Source: Hyphomicrobiales bacterium (GTDB lineage: Bacteria; Pseudomonadota; Alphaproteobacteria; Rhizobiales; Rhizobiaceae). Taken from it: a stretch of 64,000 bases of DNA. Below are positions 18,119-26,348 of this stretch, piece after piece. The DNA lies in assembly GCA_900472295.1 (NCBI GenBank), contig UCIA01000006.1, positions 83,609 to 147,608 on the forward strand. The letters are read 5' to 3'. Every line of letters begins with the position of its first letter. The first letter of the stretch is position 1. The translations under genes and the position numbers were made by a program. The notes beneath the pieces were generated by a model. The model was not told the DNA's origin, did no database searches, and worked only from the letters and a program-made list of their open reading frames with translations.

Positions 18119-18619
18119 TCAGGCAGCGGCTGGCTTGAAGGTCAGCGCGACACCGTTGATGCAGTGGCGCAGGCCGGTCGGCGCCGGGCCGTCATCGAAG
18201 ACATGGCCGAGATGGCCGCCGCAGCGGCGGCAGTGGACCTCGGTGCGGGTCATGCCGAGCGAACGGTCAGTGGTCTTGCCGACGCTATTGGCGATCTCCT
18301 GCCAGAAGCTCGGCCAGCCGGTGCCGGAGTCGAACTTGGTCTCAGAGGAATAGACCGGCAGGTCGCAGCCGGCGCAGGCGAAAATGCCCTTGCGATGCTC
18401 GTTGAGCAGCGGGCTGGTGCCGGGATATTCGGTACCTTCCTTGCGCAGCACGTTGAAGGCTTCATCCGACAGGATGGCGTGCCACTCGGCCTCGGTCTTG
18501 GTGACCTCGAAGGTTTCGGCGGCCGTGGCCGGCTGAGGTCCGCCCATGCGCATCGATGCCACGGCGCCGGCAATGGCTGCGATGGCAGCGCCGCTTAGAA
18601 GTAAATCACGACGGTTCAT
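18119..18619 (-). CDS. msrB: peptide-methionine (R)-S-oxide reductase, Tat-exported
   Basis: A 166-residue MsrB domain with an N-terminal extension. The start MNRRDLLLSGAAIAAIAGAV is a twin-arginine signal. Zinc ligands are Cys82, Cys85, Cys130 and Cys133. The catalytic Cys153 sits in RHCINGVAL. GTGWPSFW and HLGHVFDDGP are MsrB signatures. The enzyme reduces methionine-R-sulfoxide in oxidised proteins, here presumably in the periplasm. The ATG at 18619 has AGGAGG upstream; the open frame extends further but lacks the signal. It follows the fasciclin and sigma/anti-sigma genes in the same direction. Confidence 0.93.
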   Translation of the reverse strand: MNRRDLLLSGAAIAAIAGAVASMRMGGPQPATAAETFEVTKTEAEWHAILSDEAFNVLRKEGTEYPGTSPLLNEHRKGIFACAGCDLPVYSSETKFDSGTGWPSFWQEIANSVGKTTDRSLGMTRTEVHCRRCGGHLGHVFDDGPAPTGLRHCINGVALTFKPAAA

Positions 18620-18836
18620 GGCAGAAATCCTCCTGCAGGTTGTTTTGCCAAATTTTGGCCGCCACGGCAAAATCAAAAAGCCGGTGACGGTTGCCCTGCA
18701 TACGAACGCTCCACACCGGCTCCGCGCTTGCTGCGGACGGGATGGAGCGCTCGGTCGTTTGCACGGCCCGCGAGGGGGCAGGGGCCGCGCAATCTGCAGG
18801 GAGCTTACCGCCTGTTCGTTGGCGGCAAGGCCTTTG

Positions 18837-19394
18837 TTACATCTTCGGCAGCAGGACCTTGTCGATGACATGGATGACGCCATTCGACTGCTCGACATCG
18901 GCGATCGTCACATTGGCGACATTGCCGTTCTCGTCGGTAACGGTGACCTTGCCGCCATCGGCCTTCAGCGTCAGCTCGCAGCCGCCGGCGGTCTTGACCT
19001 TGTGTGCGCCGCCATCGGCCTTGGCCATTGCGGCGACATCCGCGCCCATCGCCTTGGCGCCGATGACATGGCAGGTCAGGATCTTGGTGAGCTTGTCCTT
19101 GTTCTCGGGCTTGAGCAGCGTCTCGACCGTGCCTGCCGGAAGTGCCGCGAAGGCCTCATTGGTCGGTGCAAAGACGGTGAACGGGCCAGCGCCCTGCAGC
19201 GTTTCGACCAGGCCTGCAGCCTTGACGGCGGCGACCAGCGTGGTGTGGTCCTTCGAATTGACGGCGTTCTCGACGATGTTCTTGTCGGCGAACATGGCGG
19301 CGCCGCCAACCATCGGATTTTCAGCATAGGCGACGGTTGCAAGGACGGATGCGGCAATCGTACCGGCGAGCAAAAGGGTGGCGAATCTACGCAT
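18837..19394 (-). CDS. secreted fasciclin-domain protein
   Basis: A 185-residue exported protein. Residues 1-24 form a Sec signal peptide ending at VAYA. One FAS1 domain follows (about 35-183), with the H1 motif TVFAPTNEAFAALPAGTVETLL and the H2 motif GVIHVIDKVLLPKM. FAS1 domains mediate adhesion or protein contacts, and rhizobial single-domain members are related to symbiosis-induced proteins. It lies downstream of an ECF sigma/anti-sigma pair, suggesting control by that sigma factor. Confidence 0.92.
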   Translation of the reverse strand: MRRFATLLLAGTIAASVLATVAYAENPMVGGAAMFADKNIVENAVNSKDHTTLVAAVKAAGLVETLQGAGPFTVFAPTNEAFAALPAGTVETLLKPENKDKLTKILTCHVIGAKAMGADVAAMAKADGGAHKVKTAGGCELTLKADGGKVTVTDENGNVANVTIADVEQSNGVIHVIDKVLLPKM

Positions 19395-19444
19395 AGTGAT
19401 CGGACTCCTCGGGTTATTGTTTCCTCTTTCGGGAACATGAGGAG

Positions 19445-19471
19445 ATACGGAATAGAGCTGCTTGAGTTTCC
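19445..19471 (-). promoter_or_regulatory. possible ECF-type promoter for the fasciclin gene
   Basis: On the minus strand GGAAAC (19471-19466) is followed after 16 bases by CGTAT (19449-19445), about 50 bp before the fasciclin ATG. The -35 resembles the GGAAC core used by many RpoE-like sigma factors. No matching pair was found upstream of the sigma gene itself, which weakens the case. Confidence 0.3.
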
Positions 19472-19561
19472 GTTCGGAGCGAAAATTTATTCTTTATTTT
19501 GTCGGCGAATTAAATTTCGGGAGGTCGGACTTCTAATTCACAGCGGCACGAATAAAACGAA

Positions 19562-19588
19562 AACAGCGGAAGATAAACTTCCGCTGTT
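19562..19588 (-). terminator. Rho-independent terminator after the sigma/anti-sigma operon
   Basis: AACAGCGGAAG and CTTCCGCTGTT are perfect 11-bp arms around a 5-base loop. Read on the minus strand, the stem is followed by TTCGTTTTATT, a T-rich tail. It sits 30 bp after the anti-sigma stop and separates that gene from the fasciclin gene, which therefore needs its own promoter. Confidence 0.85.
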
Positions 19589-19618
19589 CTTCGTACTACG
19601 CCCTGACCTTGAACTCTA

Positions 19619-20353
19619 TCAGATGCCCTTCAGATCGCCCGCGGCAACCACCGGTCCGGTCGGCTGGCCGGTCGGCGAACCGCCCGTCGGCTCCACGCTG
19701 ACGGCAAGCACGGCGCCTTGCGCCAGCTTCTGCTGTACGGCCGGAGTAACCGGAATATGCGTGACCTGGCCGGCGGGAATGATGCCCATCGAGACCGGCG
19801 CATTCTTGCCTTCGATCATCCACAGCTCGAAGTCCTTGCCGGCGCCGCGTTCACCCGAAACCAGCGACAGGCCGACATCGCGGCGTCCGGCGTCGTAGAC
19901 GACGAGGTATTTGACGTCGCTGCCATCGGCGGCAAGCGAGGCGACCAGGCGCTCCTGCGGCACGACGACCGGCGTCCTGACGTAAGGGACGGCGACATAG
20001 AGCACCAGGGCGGCGAGAGCCGCTGCGGTGAGGCCGCGCCAGAAGGCAAGGCTGGACCAGAGACTGCCGCTCGGCGCCGTCGTCGACGCTGCAGTGGAGG
20101 AGAACAGCCGGCGATCGATGGCCGGCTTGATGGTGGCCGGCGGCTCCACTTCCGCATAGGCGGCGCCGATCGGCGACAGGTTCACTTCCCAGGAATCGAC
20201 GAGACGGGCAAAGCCGGTCTCCGCGTCGATGCGTCCGGAGGCTATCTGGCGTTCATCCGCCGGCAGCACACCGAGAACGTATTCGGCTGCGAGCAGGTCG
20301 TCGCCTCCACGTTCCGGTCCATTTTCTTCTGCCAGGGTCATCTTTCCAGACAT
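19619..20353 (-). CDS. anti-sigma factor, RskA-like
   Basis: A 244-residue single-span membrane protein. The N-terminal cytoplasmic domain begins with LLAAEYVLGVLPADERQ, the usual sigma-binding helix of RskA/ChrR-type anti-sigma factors lacking a zinc motif. One TM is at about 108-127. The periplasmic domain ends with a beta-rich RskA pattern (FELWMIEGKNAPVSMGIIPAG). It holds the sigma factor at the membrane until a periplasmic signal releases it. The start overlaps the end of the sigma gene by 16 bases, so the two are translationally coupled. Confidence 0.9.
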   Translation of the reverse strand: MSGKMTLAEENGPERGGDDLLAAEYVLGVLPADERQIASGRIDAETGFARLVDSWEVNLSPIGAAYAEVEPPATIKPAIDRRLFSSTAASTTAPSGSLWSSLAFWRGLTAAALAALVLYVAVPYVRTPVVVPQERLVASLAADGSDVKYLVVYDAGRRDVGLSLVSGERGAGKDFELWMIEGKNAPVSMGIIPAGQVTHIPVTPAVQQKLAQGAVLAVSVEPTGGSPTGQPTGPVVAAGDLKGI

Positions 20354-20877
20354 TCTCTAAGTTTCAACAGGCTGCGCCGCAGCCATGTCCGCATCGTGTT
20401 GAGCGGAACCTTGTGACGTTCCGCCAGCTCGGCGTAACTCTCGCCGTTCAAATAAGCACCCCGGACGGCCTGTGCCCGGTCTTGTTCCAATTCTTCGAGG
20501 CACTGATAGATGCGCTCGGACTCACCGCCAGCCACAACCATAGCCTCTGGCCCCGGACCGGGGTCAGCCACGTCGAGCGCGGCATCGATATCGGCAGCAG
20601 GCTTGCGTCGCGATCGGATGCGATCAATCGCATGATTGCGCGCTATGGCCACCAGCCAGGAGATTGGGCTGAGATCAGAAACAGCGAAACGATCCGCCTT
20701 CGTCCACACTTTGACGAAGACCTCTTGCAGCGCTTCTTCCGCATCTCCGCGATCCTTCAATACACGAAGGCACACGCCGAAAAGTTTCGCGCTGGTTTGT
20801 CGGTAAAGCAGATCGAACGCAGTCCGGTCCTTCATCGAGGTCCGGACAATCAGGGTTGAGATATCCTGCGGCGTCAT
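20338..20877 (-). CDS. ECF RNA polymerase sigma factor
   Basis: A 179-residue two-domain sigma factor. Region 2 contains AEEALQEVFVKVWTKADRF and SPISWLVAIARNHAIDRIRSRR. Region 4 has YLNGESYAELAERHKVPLNTMRTWLRRSLLKLRECL. It directs polymerase to stress promoters and is sequestered by the RskA-like protein encoded immediately downstream. The ATG at 20877 gives the usual start MTPQDIS; an in-frame ATG two codons upstream (20883) cannot be excluded. Confidence 0.93.
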   Translation of the reverse strand: MTPQDISTLIVRTSMKDRTAFDLLYRQTSAKLFGVCLRVLKDRGDAEEALQEVFVKVWTKADRFAVSDLSPISWLVAIARNHAIDRIRSRRKPAADIDAALDVADPGPGPEAMVVAGGESERIYQCLEELEQDRAQAVRGAYLNGESYAELAERHKVPLNTMRTWLRRSLLKLRECLER

Positions 20878-21025
20878 GCACATAAGCTAAGCGATTGCGA
20901 TTTATTTGCAAAGGCAGAAATGTTGTTCTCCACGCAAACGTTGTCAGCGCCTCGCCGCCAGTAATCGTCGGTCGGTTGCCAAGGAAACAGGCTGTCGTTA
21001 GCCTCCCGCAGAAAGGGGAACGGCA

Positions 21026-22522
21026 ATGTCGGTCGAACGGATGCTGTGGGATAACGATGCAACCGGCCTGGCAGAGCTGGTGCACAAGGGTGAAGTCTCG
21101 CCACAAGACCTTGTCGATGCAGCGATTGCCCGCGCCGAAGCCACTCGCCCCGACATCAACGCCATCGCCGAGCCGCTTTACGATGCGGCGCGGACGCGGG
21201 CGAAAGCGATAGACCGCACGCTGCCTCTGGCCGGCGTGCCGTTTGCGCTGAAGGATCTCGGCATCGCCAGCAAGGGCGTGCCGACCCATAGCGGCAGCCG
21301 CATTCCTCCCTTCACGGCCGACTTCAACTCGGTGATGACCGAACGCTATCTCGCCGCCGGCCTCATTCCGATCGCCACCAGCACCTCGCCCGAACAGGGG
21401 CTGCGGCTGATGACGGAGTCGGCCGCCTTCGGCATCACCCGCAATCCGTGGAACATCGGCCACACCAGCGGCGGCTCCTCCGGCGGTGCGGCAGCGCTGG
21501 TAGCGGCCGGTGTGGTGCCGGCAGCACATGCCGCCGATGGCGGCGGTTCCATACGGGTGCCGGCGGCCTGTTCCGGGCTGGTTGGCCTGAAGACCTCGCG
21601 CGGCCGCGTGCCACAGACACCGCTGATCAGCGAAGCCTGGTACGGCATGGTGGTCGACCATGCGCTGACCCGCTCGGTGCGCGACAGCGCGCTGCTGCTC
21701 GACCTGACGCATGGGCCCGACCCGCTGGCGCCCTATGCCGCACCGGCGCCGAAAGGTAGCTTTGCCGCCGCCGCGGCGCGCGATCCGGGCAAGCTCAAAC
21801 TCGCCGTCTATCGGAAGTCGCCGCTCGGCCTGCCGATATCGGCCGAGACGCTTGCCGCGCTGGATATGGCGGTGGCACTGGCGCGCGACGGCGGCCACAC
21901 GGTCGAAGAGATCGACCTGCTTTATATCGATCGCGATTTCATGGCCGATTTCGCAAAAACCGTCGCCTCGGCGGTGGCCGGCACGATGCGCGGCGAAGCG
22001 CTGCGTGTCGGCCGCCCGGTCCTGGGCGACCTCGAACGCGCCACGCGGATCATCGCGCGCTTCGGCGAGATCGCCTCGGCCGGCGAGATCTATGCCGGCT
22101 TGCAGCGGCTCAATGCGACATCGCGCCGGCTGATCGCTGACACCGCCCAATATGACGCCGTGCTGATGCCGATCATTGCGCATCCGCCGCTCGCTTGCGG
22201 CGCCATGGACCCGAAAGGCGCCGACGAGCTCATCGAAAACCTGCTCGACAAACTGCATCTCACCCGTCTCTTGAAGATCAAATCCTTGTTTGGGCAATTG
22301 ATGGACAAGAGCCTGTGGTTCACCCACTGGCCGGCGATCCAGAATGTCAGCGGGCAGCCGTCGATCGCGCTGCCCGTCCATGTCACCGATGCCGGCTTGC
22401 CGCTCGGCATCCAGGCCGTCGGCCGCCCCGGCGATGAGGAAACGCTTTTGTCGCTCGCCGCGCAGATGGAAAAGATTTCGGGCTGGCTGACGCGACGGGC
22501 GCCGCTGAAGATGCCAAGCTAG
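21026..22522 (+). CDS. amidase (amidase signature family)
   Basis: A 498-residue hydrolase with the Ser-cisSer-Lys triad of the amidase signature family: Lys76 in ALKDLG, Ser151/Ser152 in GGSSGG and Ser175 in DGGGSIRVPA. It hydrolyses carboxylic amides, but the substrate is not readable. It starts after AAAGGGGAACGGC and is divergent from the ECF sigma gene. GatA is an alternative family member but needs GatB and GatC partners, which are absent here. Confidence 0.92.
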   Translation: MSVERMLWDNDATGLAELVHKGEVSPQDLVDAAIARAEATRPDINAIAEPLYDAARTRAKAIDRTLPLAGVPFALKDLGIASKGVPTHSGSRIPPFTADFNSVMTERYLAAGLIPIATSTSPEQGLRLMTESAAFGITRNPWNIGHTSGGSSGGAAALVAAGVVPAAHAADGGGSIRVPAACSGLVGLKTSRGRVPQTPLISEAWYGMVVDHALTRSVRDSALLLDLTHGPDPLAPYAAPAPKGSFAAAAARDPGKLKLAVYRKSPLGLPISAETLAALDMAVALARDGGHTVEEIDLLYIDRDFMADFAKTVASAVAGTMRGEALRVGRPVLGDLERATRIIARFGEIASAGEIYAGLQRLNATSRRLIADTAQYDAVLMPIIAHPPLACGAMDPKGADELIENLLDKLHLTRLLKIKSLFGQLMDKSLWFTHWPAIQNVSGQPSIALPVHVTDAGLPLGIQAVGRPGDEETLLSLAAQMEKISGWLTRRAPLKMPS

Positions 22523-22622
22523 ATTTCTGATTTCATCATTGTGACAGCAAAGCCGTTTGCGGCTCGCGCCAATTCCCGCTAAGACGCCGCCGTCCTTACC
22601 CCACATCCAGGGAACCACGCCG

Positions 22623-23516
22623 ATGACGGAGATTACCGCCACCGCCGAAATGCAGGCCGACCTGCTTTCGCGAGCCCTGCCCTACATGCAGCGCTATGAG
22701 CACAAGACGATCGTGGTGAAATATGGCGGCCACGCCATGGGCGATCTTGAGCTCGGCAAGGCCTTCGCCCGCGACATTGCGCTGTTGAAGCAATCCGGCG
22801 TCAATCCGATCGTCGTCCATGGCGGCGGGCCGCAGATCGGCGCCATGCTGGCCAAGATGGGCATCGAATCCAAATTCGAAGGCGGCCTGCGCGTTACCGA
22901 CCAGAAGACGGTCGAGATCGTCGAGATGGTGCTGGCCGGCTCGATCAACAAGGAGATCGTGGCGCTGATCAACGCCGAAGGCGAATGGGCGATCGGCCTC
23001 TGCGGCAAGGACGGCAACATGGTGTTCGCCGAAAAGGCGCGCAAGACCATGATCGATCCGGACTCCAACATCGAGCGTGTGCTCGATCTCGGTTTCGTCG
23101 GCGAGCCGGTCGAGGTCGACCGCACGCTGCTCGACCTTTTGGCGCGCTCGGAAATGATCCCGGTGCTGGCGCCGGTGGCGCCCGGCCGCGACGGCCACAC
23201 CTACAACATCAATGCCGACACCTTTGCGGGCGCCATTGCCGGCGCCTGCCAGGCAACGCGCCTTTTGTTCCTGACCGACGTGCCCGGCGTGCTCGACAAG
23301 AACAAGAAGCTGATCGACGAGCTGACGGTGGCCGAAGCCAGGGCGCTGATCAAGGACGGCACGGTGTCGGGCGGCATGATCCCCAAGGTCGAAACCTGCA
23401 TCGAGGCCATCGAACGTGGCGTCGAAGGCGTCGTCATCCTCAACGGCAAGACGCCGCATGCGGTGCTTCTGGAACTGTTCACCGAACACGGCGCCGGCAC
23501 GCTGATCGTACCCTGA
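22623..23516 (+). CDS. argB: acetylglutamate kinase
   Basis: A 297-residue amino acid kinase. Key segments are KYGGHAMGD (about 29-37), VHGGGPQIG (about 61-69) and [12 protein letters not shown] (about 197-208). It phosphorylates N-acetyl-L-glutamate in the second step of arginine synthesis. The ATG at 22623 gives the family length; the open frame continues 22 codons upstream without family similarity. In many alphaproteobacteria argB directly follows engB, whereas here about 10 kb separates them. Confidence 0.97.
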   Translation: MTEITATAEMQADLLSRALPYMQRYEHKTIVVKYGGHAMGDLELGKAFARDIALLKQSGVNPIVVHGGGPQIGAMLAKMGIESKFEGGLRVTDQKTVEIVEMVLAGSINKEIVALINAEGEWAIGLCGKDGNMVFAEKARKTMIDPDSNIERVLDLGFVGEPVEVDRTLLDLLARSEMIPVLAPVAPGRDGHTYNINADTFAGAIAGACQATRLLFLTDVPGVLDKNKKLIDELTVAEARALIKDGTVSGGMIPKVETCIEAIERGVEGVVILNGKTPHAVLLELFTEHGAGTLIVP

Positions 23517-23557
23517 GGCGCAGTTGGCCGTAGCCAGCCGATCAGGCGGCCAGTCTA

Positions 23558-23956
23558 TCAGGTGGATTGGGGCAGGCGAGCGATGACCTTTATCTCGAAG
23601 TCGAAGCCGGCTAACCAATTGACGCCCACCGCGGTCCAGTTGGTATAGGGCGGTTCACCGAACACCTTCAGCCGAACGGCATCGATCGCGGGCCACTGCG
23701 CGGCCGGATCGGTGTGGAAGGTGGTCACGTCGACAATATCGTCGAATGTGGCGCCCGCTGCTTTCAACACTGCCGCGAGATTGTCGAAGGCGAGCTGGAC
23801 CTGACTCTCAAAGACCGGCTCGGGCGACCCGTCCTCGCGGCTGCCGACTTGGCCCGAGACGAACAGAAGGTCGCCTGAGCGGATCGCCGCCGAATAGCGG
23901 TTGATCTCGTAGAGAGCCTGCCTGCCGGCAGGGAAGATCGCGTCACGTTTGGTCAT
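23558..23956 (-). CDS. RidA family protein
   Basis: A 132-residue YjgF/YER057c/UK114 domain. The core GDLLFVSGQVG and VELxNLxAVL-like helix (FDNLAAVLKAAGATFDDIVDVTTF) are clear. The family Arg near the C-terminus appears within the KVIARLP region. RidA proteins deaminate reactive enamines or imines, and distant members have other roles in catabolic operons. ATG 23956 has GGAG at 5 bases. Two palindromes lie just upstream, so the gene is probably controlled by a dedicated repressor. Confidence 0.88.
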   Translation of the reverse strand: MTKRDAIFPAGRQALYEINRYSAAIRSGDLLFVSGQVGSREDGSPEPVFESQVQLAFDNLAAVLKAAGATFDDIVDVTTFHTDPAAQWPAIDAVRLKVFGEPPYTNWTAVGVNWLAGFDFEIKVIARLPQST

Positions 23957-24010
23957 TGTCACTCCATTGTCCGGAGCAATTTACATACGCCCCGTCCACC
24001 TGAAGTGGGT

Positions 24011-24050
24011 ACATACGTTGCGTATGTCAATGCACATACGTCACGTATAT
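24011..24050. promoter_or_regulatory. tandem palindromic operators upstream of the RidA gene
   Basis: ACATACGTTGCGTATGT at 24011-24027 is a perfect palindrome of two 7-bp arms around TTG. ACATACGTCACGTATAT at 24034-24050 repeats the design with one mismatch. The centres are 23 bp apart. A further half-site, ACATACG, is at 23983-23989. The shape fits a TetR or similar homodimeric repressor, but no regulator gene is adjacent. Confidence 0.65.
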
Positions 24051-24072
24051 CTGCGGAATGGCCGCAAGCTGG

Positions 24073-25620
24073 TCAGGCGCCGGGCGAGACCATGACGGCC
24101 GCTTCGGCCGGCTTGCGCGGCGGCCGCACCACGACCATCGATTCTTCTTCGGCATCCTGCGGCGCGCCCCAGAATTCGGCCAGCGTCGGCCCGTCCTTCA
24201 GGCGGTGGTCGCGGGCCAGAAAACCCCAGACTTCGCGGAACCAGACACGGCGGCCCATTTTCGTGTACCAGCGCATCGAATGGCGCTGTTCGGGATCGGG
24301 ATGGAACAGGATGCGCGCCAGCGCCTTCGGCCGCGACTGCACCGCGACCTCGATCAGCTTGACCGAGAAGAACAGCATCCACGGCTTCAGCCGGGTCATC
24401 TGCAGCACCTGGTGCTTGTAGTCCCACAGTCGCGCGTCGGTCTGGATCACCTTGCGATCCCTGGCGATACGAAAGAACGGCGTCCAGCGGTGCGGCGTGA
24501 CGTAGAGCGCCTGGATCTGGTCGGGGTCATAGGCAAGCAGCTGGCGAAAGCCGCGCCATAGGTCGCGAAAGGTCTCATCCTCGAAACCGGCCACCCAGGT
24601 CGCCATCGACAATATGCCGTGCTGGCGCAAAAGCCGGATTGCCTCGCGGTCGGACGAGGTGCTGCCGCCCTTGCGGATCAATTGAAGCGTCTGTTCGTCG
24701 GTGTTTTCCATACCGAGCAGCCAGCGGATGACACCCGCCTTGCGATAGAGATGCAGGATGTCGGCGTCGCGCACGATGTCGTCGGCGCGGGTCGAGCCGA
24801 CGATCAGCACCGGCACGTTCTCGGCAATCAGCGCGTCGAGAAAGGCGCGCCACGCCTTCTTCGACACGGTCGGGTTCTCGTCGGCCAAATTGATCAGCTC
24901 GACGCCATGTTCGCGGTGCAGCCAGGCGATCTCCTGCGCGAATTTCTTGGGATCGCGATGCCGCCAGCGGGTCCAGAAGCCGCGCTGGCCGCAATAGTTG
25001 CACAGATGCGGACAGCCCCTCGAAAACTGCATGACCACGGCGCGCTTGCCGCCCCAATAGCTGTAGCGCCGGTGGTCGATCAGCTCCCAGCCGACGCGGT
25101 ACTCGTCGAGATTGGCGATGGTGCCGGCTGGCCGCGTCGCGAAGGGGCGGCCGAGATCGTCGCGATAAGCGATGCCGGCGACGTCGGCCAGTGGGTGGTG
25201 CTTGTCCAGCGCCTCGACAAGGGCTGCGATGGTCGCCTCGCCCTCGCCACGTACGATGAAATCGAAGACATCGCTCGCCGCCAGTATGTCGCGCCAGTGG
25301 TAGGTCGGGAACACGCCGCCATAGATCACCAGCGTCGCCGGCTCGAGCGCCTTGACCATACGGGCGATGGCAAGCGCTGTCGGGTGCGCCGAGGTCGAGC
25401 CGGAATGACCGATCAGGATGCAATCGGGCTGGCCGCTCAAGGCATCGCGCACCAGCATATCCAGCGGCATCGGCCCGAATTCGGCATCGACCAGCCGCAC
25501 CTTGTGGCCGGCGTCGATCAGCGGGCCGCCAATTGCCAAAAGGCCCAGCGGCGGCAGATGGTCGTCGGGCACGCGGCTGCCGATGGCGGTGTGCGGCGGA
25601 TTGATCAGAACGATGTTCAT
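24073..25620 (-). CDS. B12-binding domain radical SAM protein
   Basis: About 515 residues. The N-terminal cobalamin-binding Rossmann domain (residues 1-145) starts MNIVLINPPHTAIG and has LIGHSGSTSAHP and IYGGVFPTYHW. The radical SAM domain follows, with Cys203, Cys207 and Cys210 (RGCPHLCNYC) binding the 4Fe-4S cluster. This architecture is shared by BchE and cobalamin-dependent methylases that act on unactivated carbons. The C-terminal region (RSKALARILFHPDPEQRHSM) is of unknown role. ATG 25620 follows AGAGGT. The substrate is unknown; neighbours give no clear pathway. Confidence 0.9.
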   Translation of the reverse strand: MNIVLINPPHTAIGSRVPDDHLPPLGLLAIGGPLIDAGHKVRLVDAEFGPMPLDMLVRDALSGQPDCILIGHSGSTSAHPTALAIARMVKALEPATLVIYGGVFPTYHWRDILAASDVFDFIVRGEGEATIAALVEALDKHHPLADVAGIAYRDDLGRPFATRPAGTIANLDEYRVGWELIDHRRYSYWGGKRAVVMQFSRGCPHLCNYCGQRGFWTRWRHRDPKKFAQEIAWLHREHGVELINLADENPTVSKKAWRAFLDALIAENVPVLIVGSTRADDIVRDADILHLYRKAGVIRWLLGMENTDEQTLQLIRKGGSTSSDREAIRLLRQHGILSMATWVAGFEDETFRDLWRGFRQLLAYDPDQIQALYVTPHRWTPFFRIARDRKVIQTDARLWDYKHQVLQMTRLKPWMLFFSVKLIEVAVQSRPKALARILFHPDPEQRHSMRWYTKMGRRVWFREVWGFLARDHRLKDGPTLAEFWGAPQDAEEESMVVVRPPRKPAEAAVMVSPGA

Positions 25621-25733
25621 GACGGACCTCTGGCCAAGTTGGTCCGCTGGCGTAGCCGGCATTTCAGTTTCGCAGTTGGGCTCCGTTCAGCAGTTTGCGT
25701 GCAGCTTTTCGGGAGAAATGGCGACGCCTAGTC

Positions 25734-26210
25734 TTATCGCTTGAGGTGGGCGAGCGGCACGTGGCCCGGGCCTTTTATATTCTGCAGCACCAGTTGCGTG
25801 TGGACGTCGCGCACGCCCGAAAGCCGCATCAGCCGGTGCATGACGAAGGCGTTGAGTTCGTCGACCGAGGGCACCATCACATGCAGCAGGAAATCGTGAT
25901 CGCCGGTCATCGTCCAGCAGGACGATACCTCGTCCATGCGCTGCACGGCGGCGATGAAGGTTTCGGGCGAACCGTCGCTGTGGCTGGTGAGCCGCACCTC
26001 GATGAACACCTCGACCATCAGGCCGACGGCGCGGCGGCTGAGCACGGCGGCAAAGCCTTTGATGATGCCGGCCTCCTGCAGCGCCTCGAAGCGGCGCGCG
26101 CAAGGCGTCGTCGACAGGCCGATCTCCTGCGCCAGTTCGGACACAGGCTTGCGCCCATCGCGCTGCAGCACATCCAGCATCTTGATCTCGAAATCGTCGA
26201 ATTGAGGCAT
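25734..26210 (-). CDS. Lrp/AsnC family transcriptional regulator
   Basis: A 158-residue regulator. The N-terminal helix-turn-helix (about 5-50) reads LDVLQRDGRKPVSELAQEIGLSTTPCARRFEALQEAG. The C-terminal RAM domain (about 65-145) binds amino acids and sets the oligomer. It is divergent from phhA and may sense phenylalanine or tyrosine and control phenylalanine breakdown. ATG 26210 follows GGGGAG; a GTG two codons upstream is a weaker choice. Confidence 0.92.
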   Translation of the reverse strand: MPQFDDFEIKMLDVLQRDGRKPVSELAQEIGLSTTPCARRFEALQEAGIIKGFAAVLSRRAVGLMVEVFIEVRLTSHSDGSPETFIAAVQRMDEVSSCWTMTGDHDFLLHVMVPSVDELNAFVMHRLMRLSGVRDVHTQLVLQNIKGPGHVPLAHLKR

Positions 26211-26348
26211 TTTCACTCCCCTAGGACGGATACTGAGGGAATATTATCGCGAATACCTGTTTTGAGCCATCATCAAAACCGATTTGCCTCACGCTATCGA
26301 GTTAGCCTTGCAGCAGTCAGCCGTCGATAATTTGCAGGGAGAAGAACC

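Noticed and set aside
21026..22522. Amidase as GatA of the tRNA amidotransferase
   Set aside because: GatB and GatC are not nearby, and the gene is isolated; a generic amidase is the safer call.
26232..26262. Lrp operator in the phhA-lrp gap
   Set aside because: A TATT-N6-AATA element is visible, but Lrp sites are too degenerate for a confident call from one sequence.
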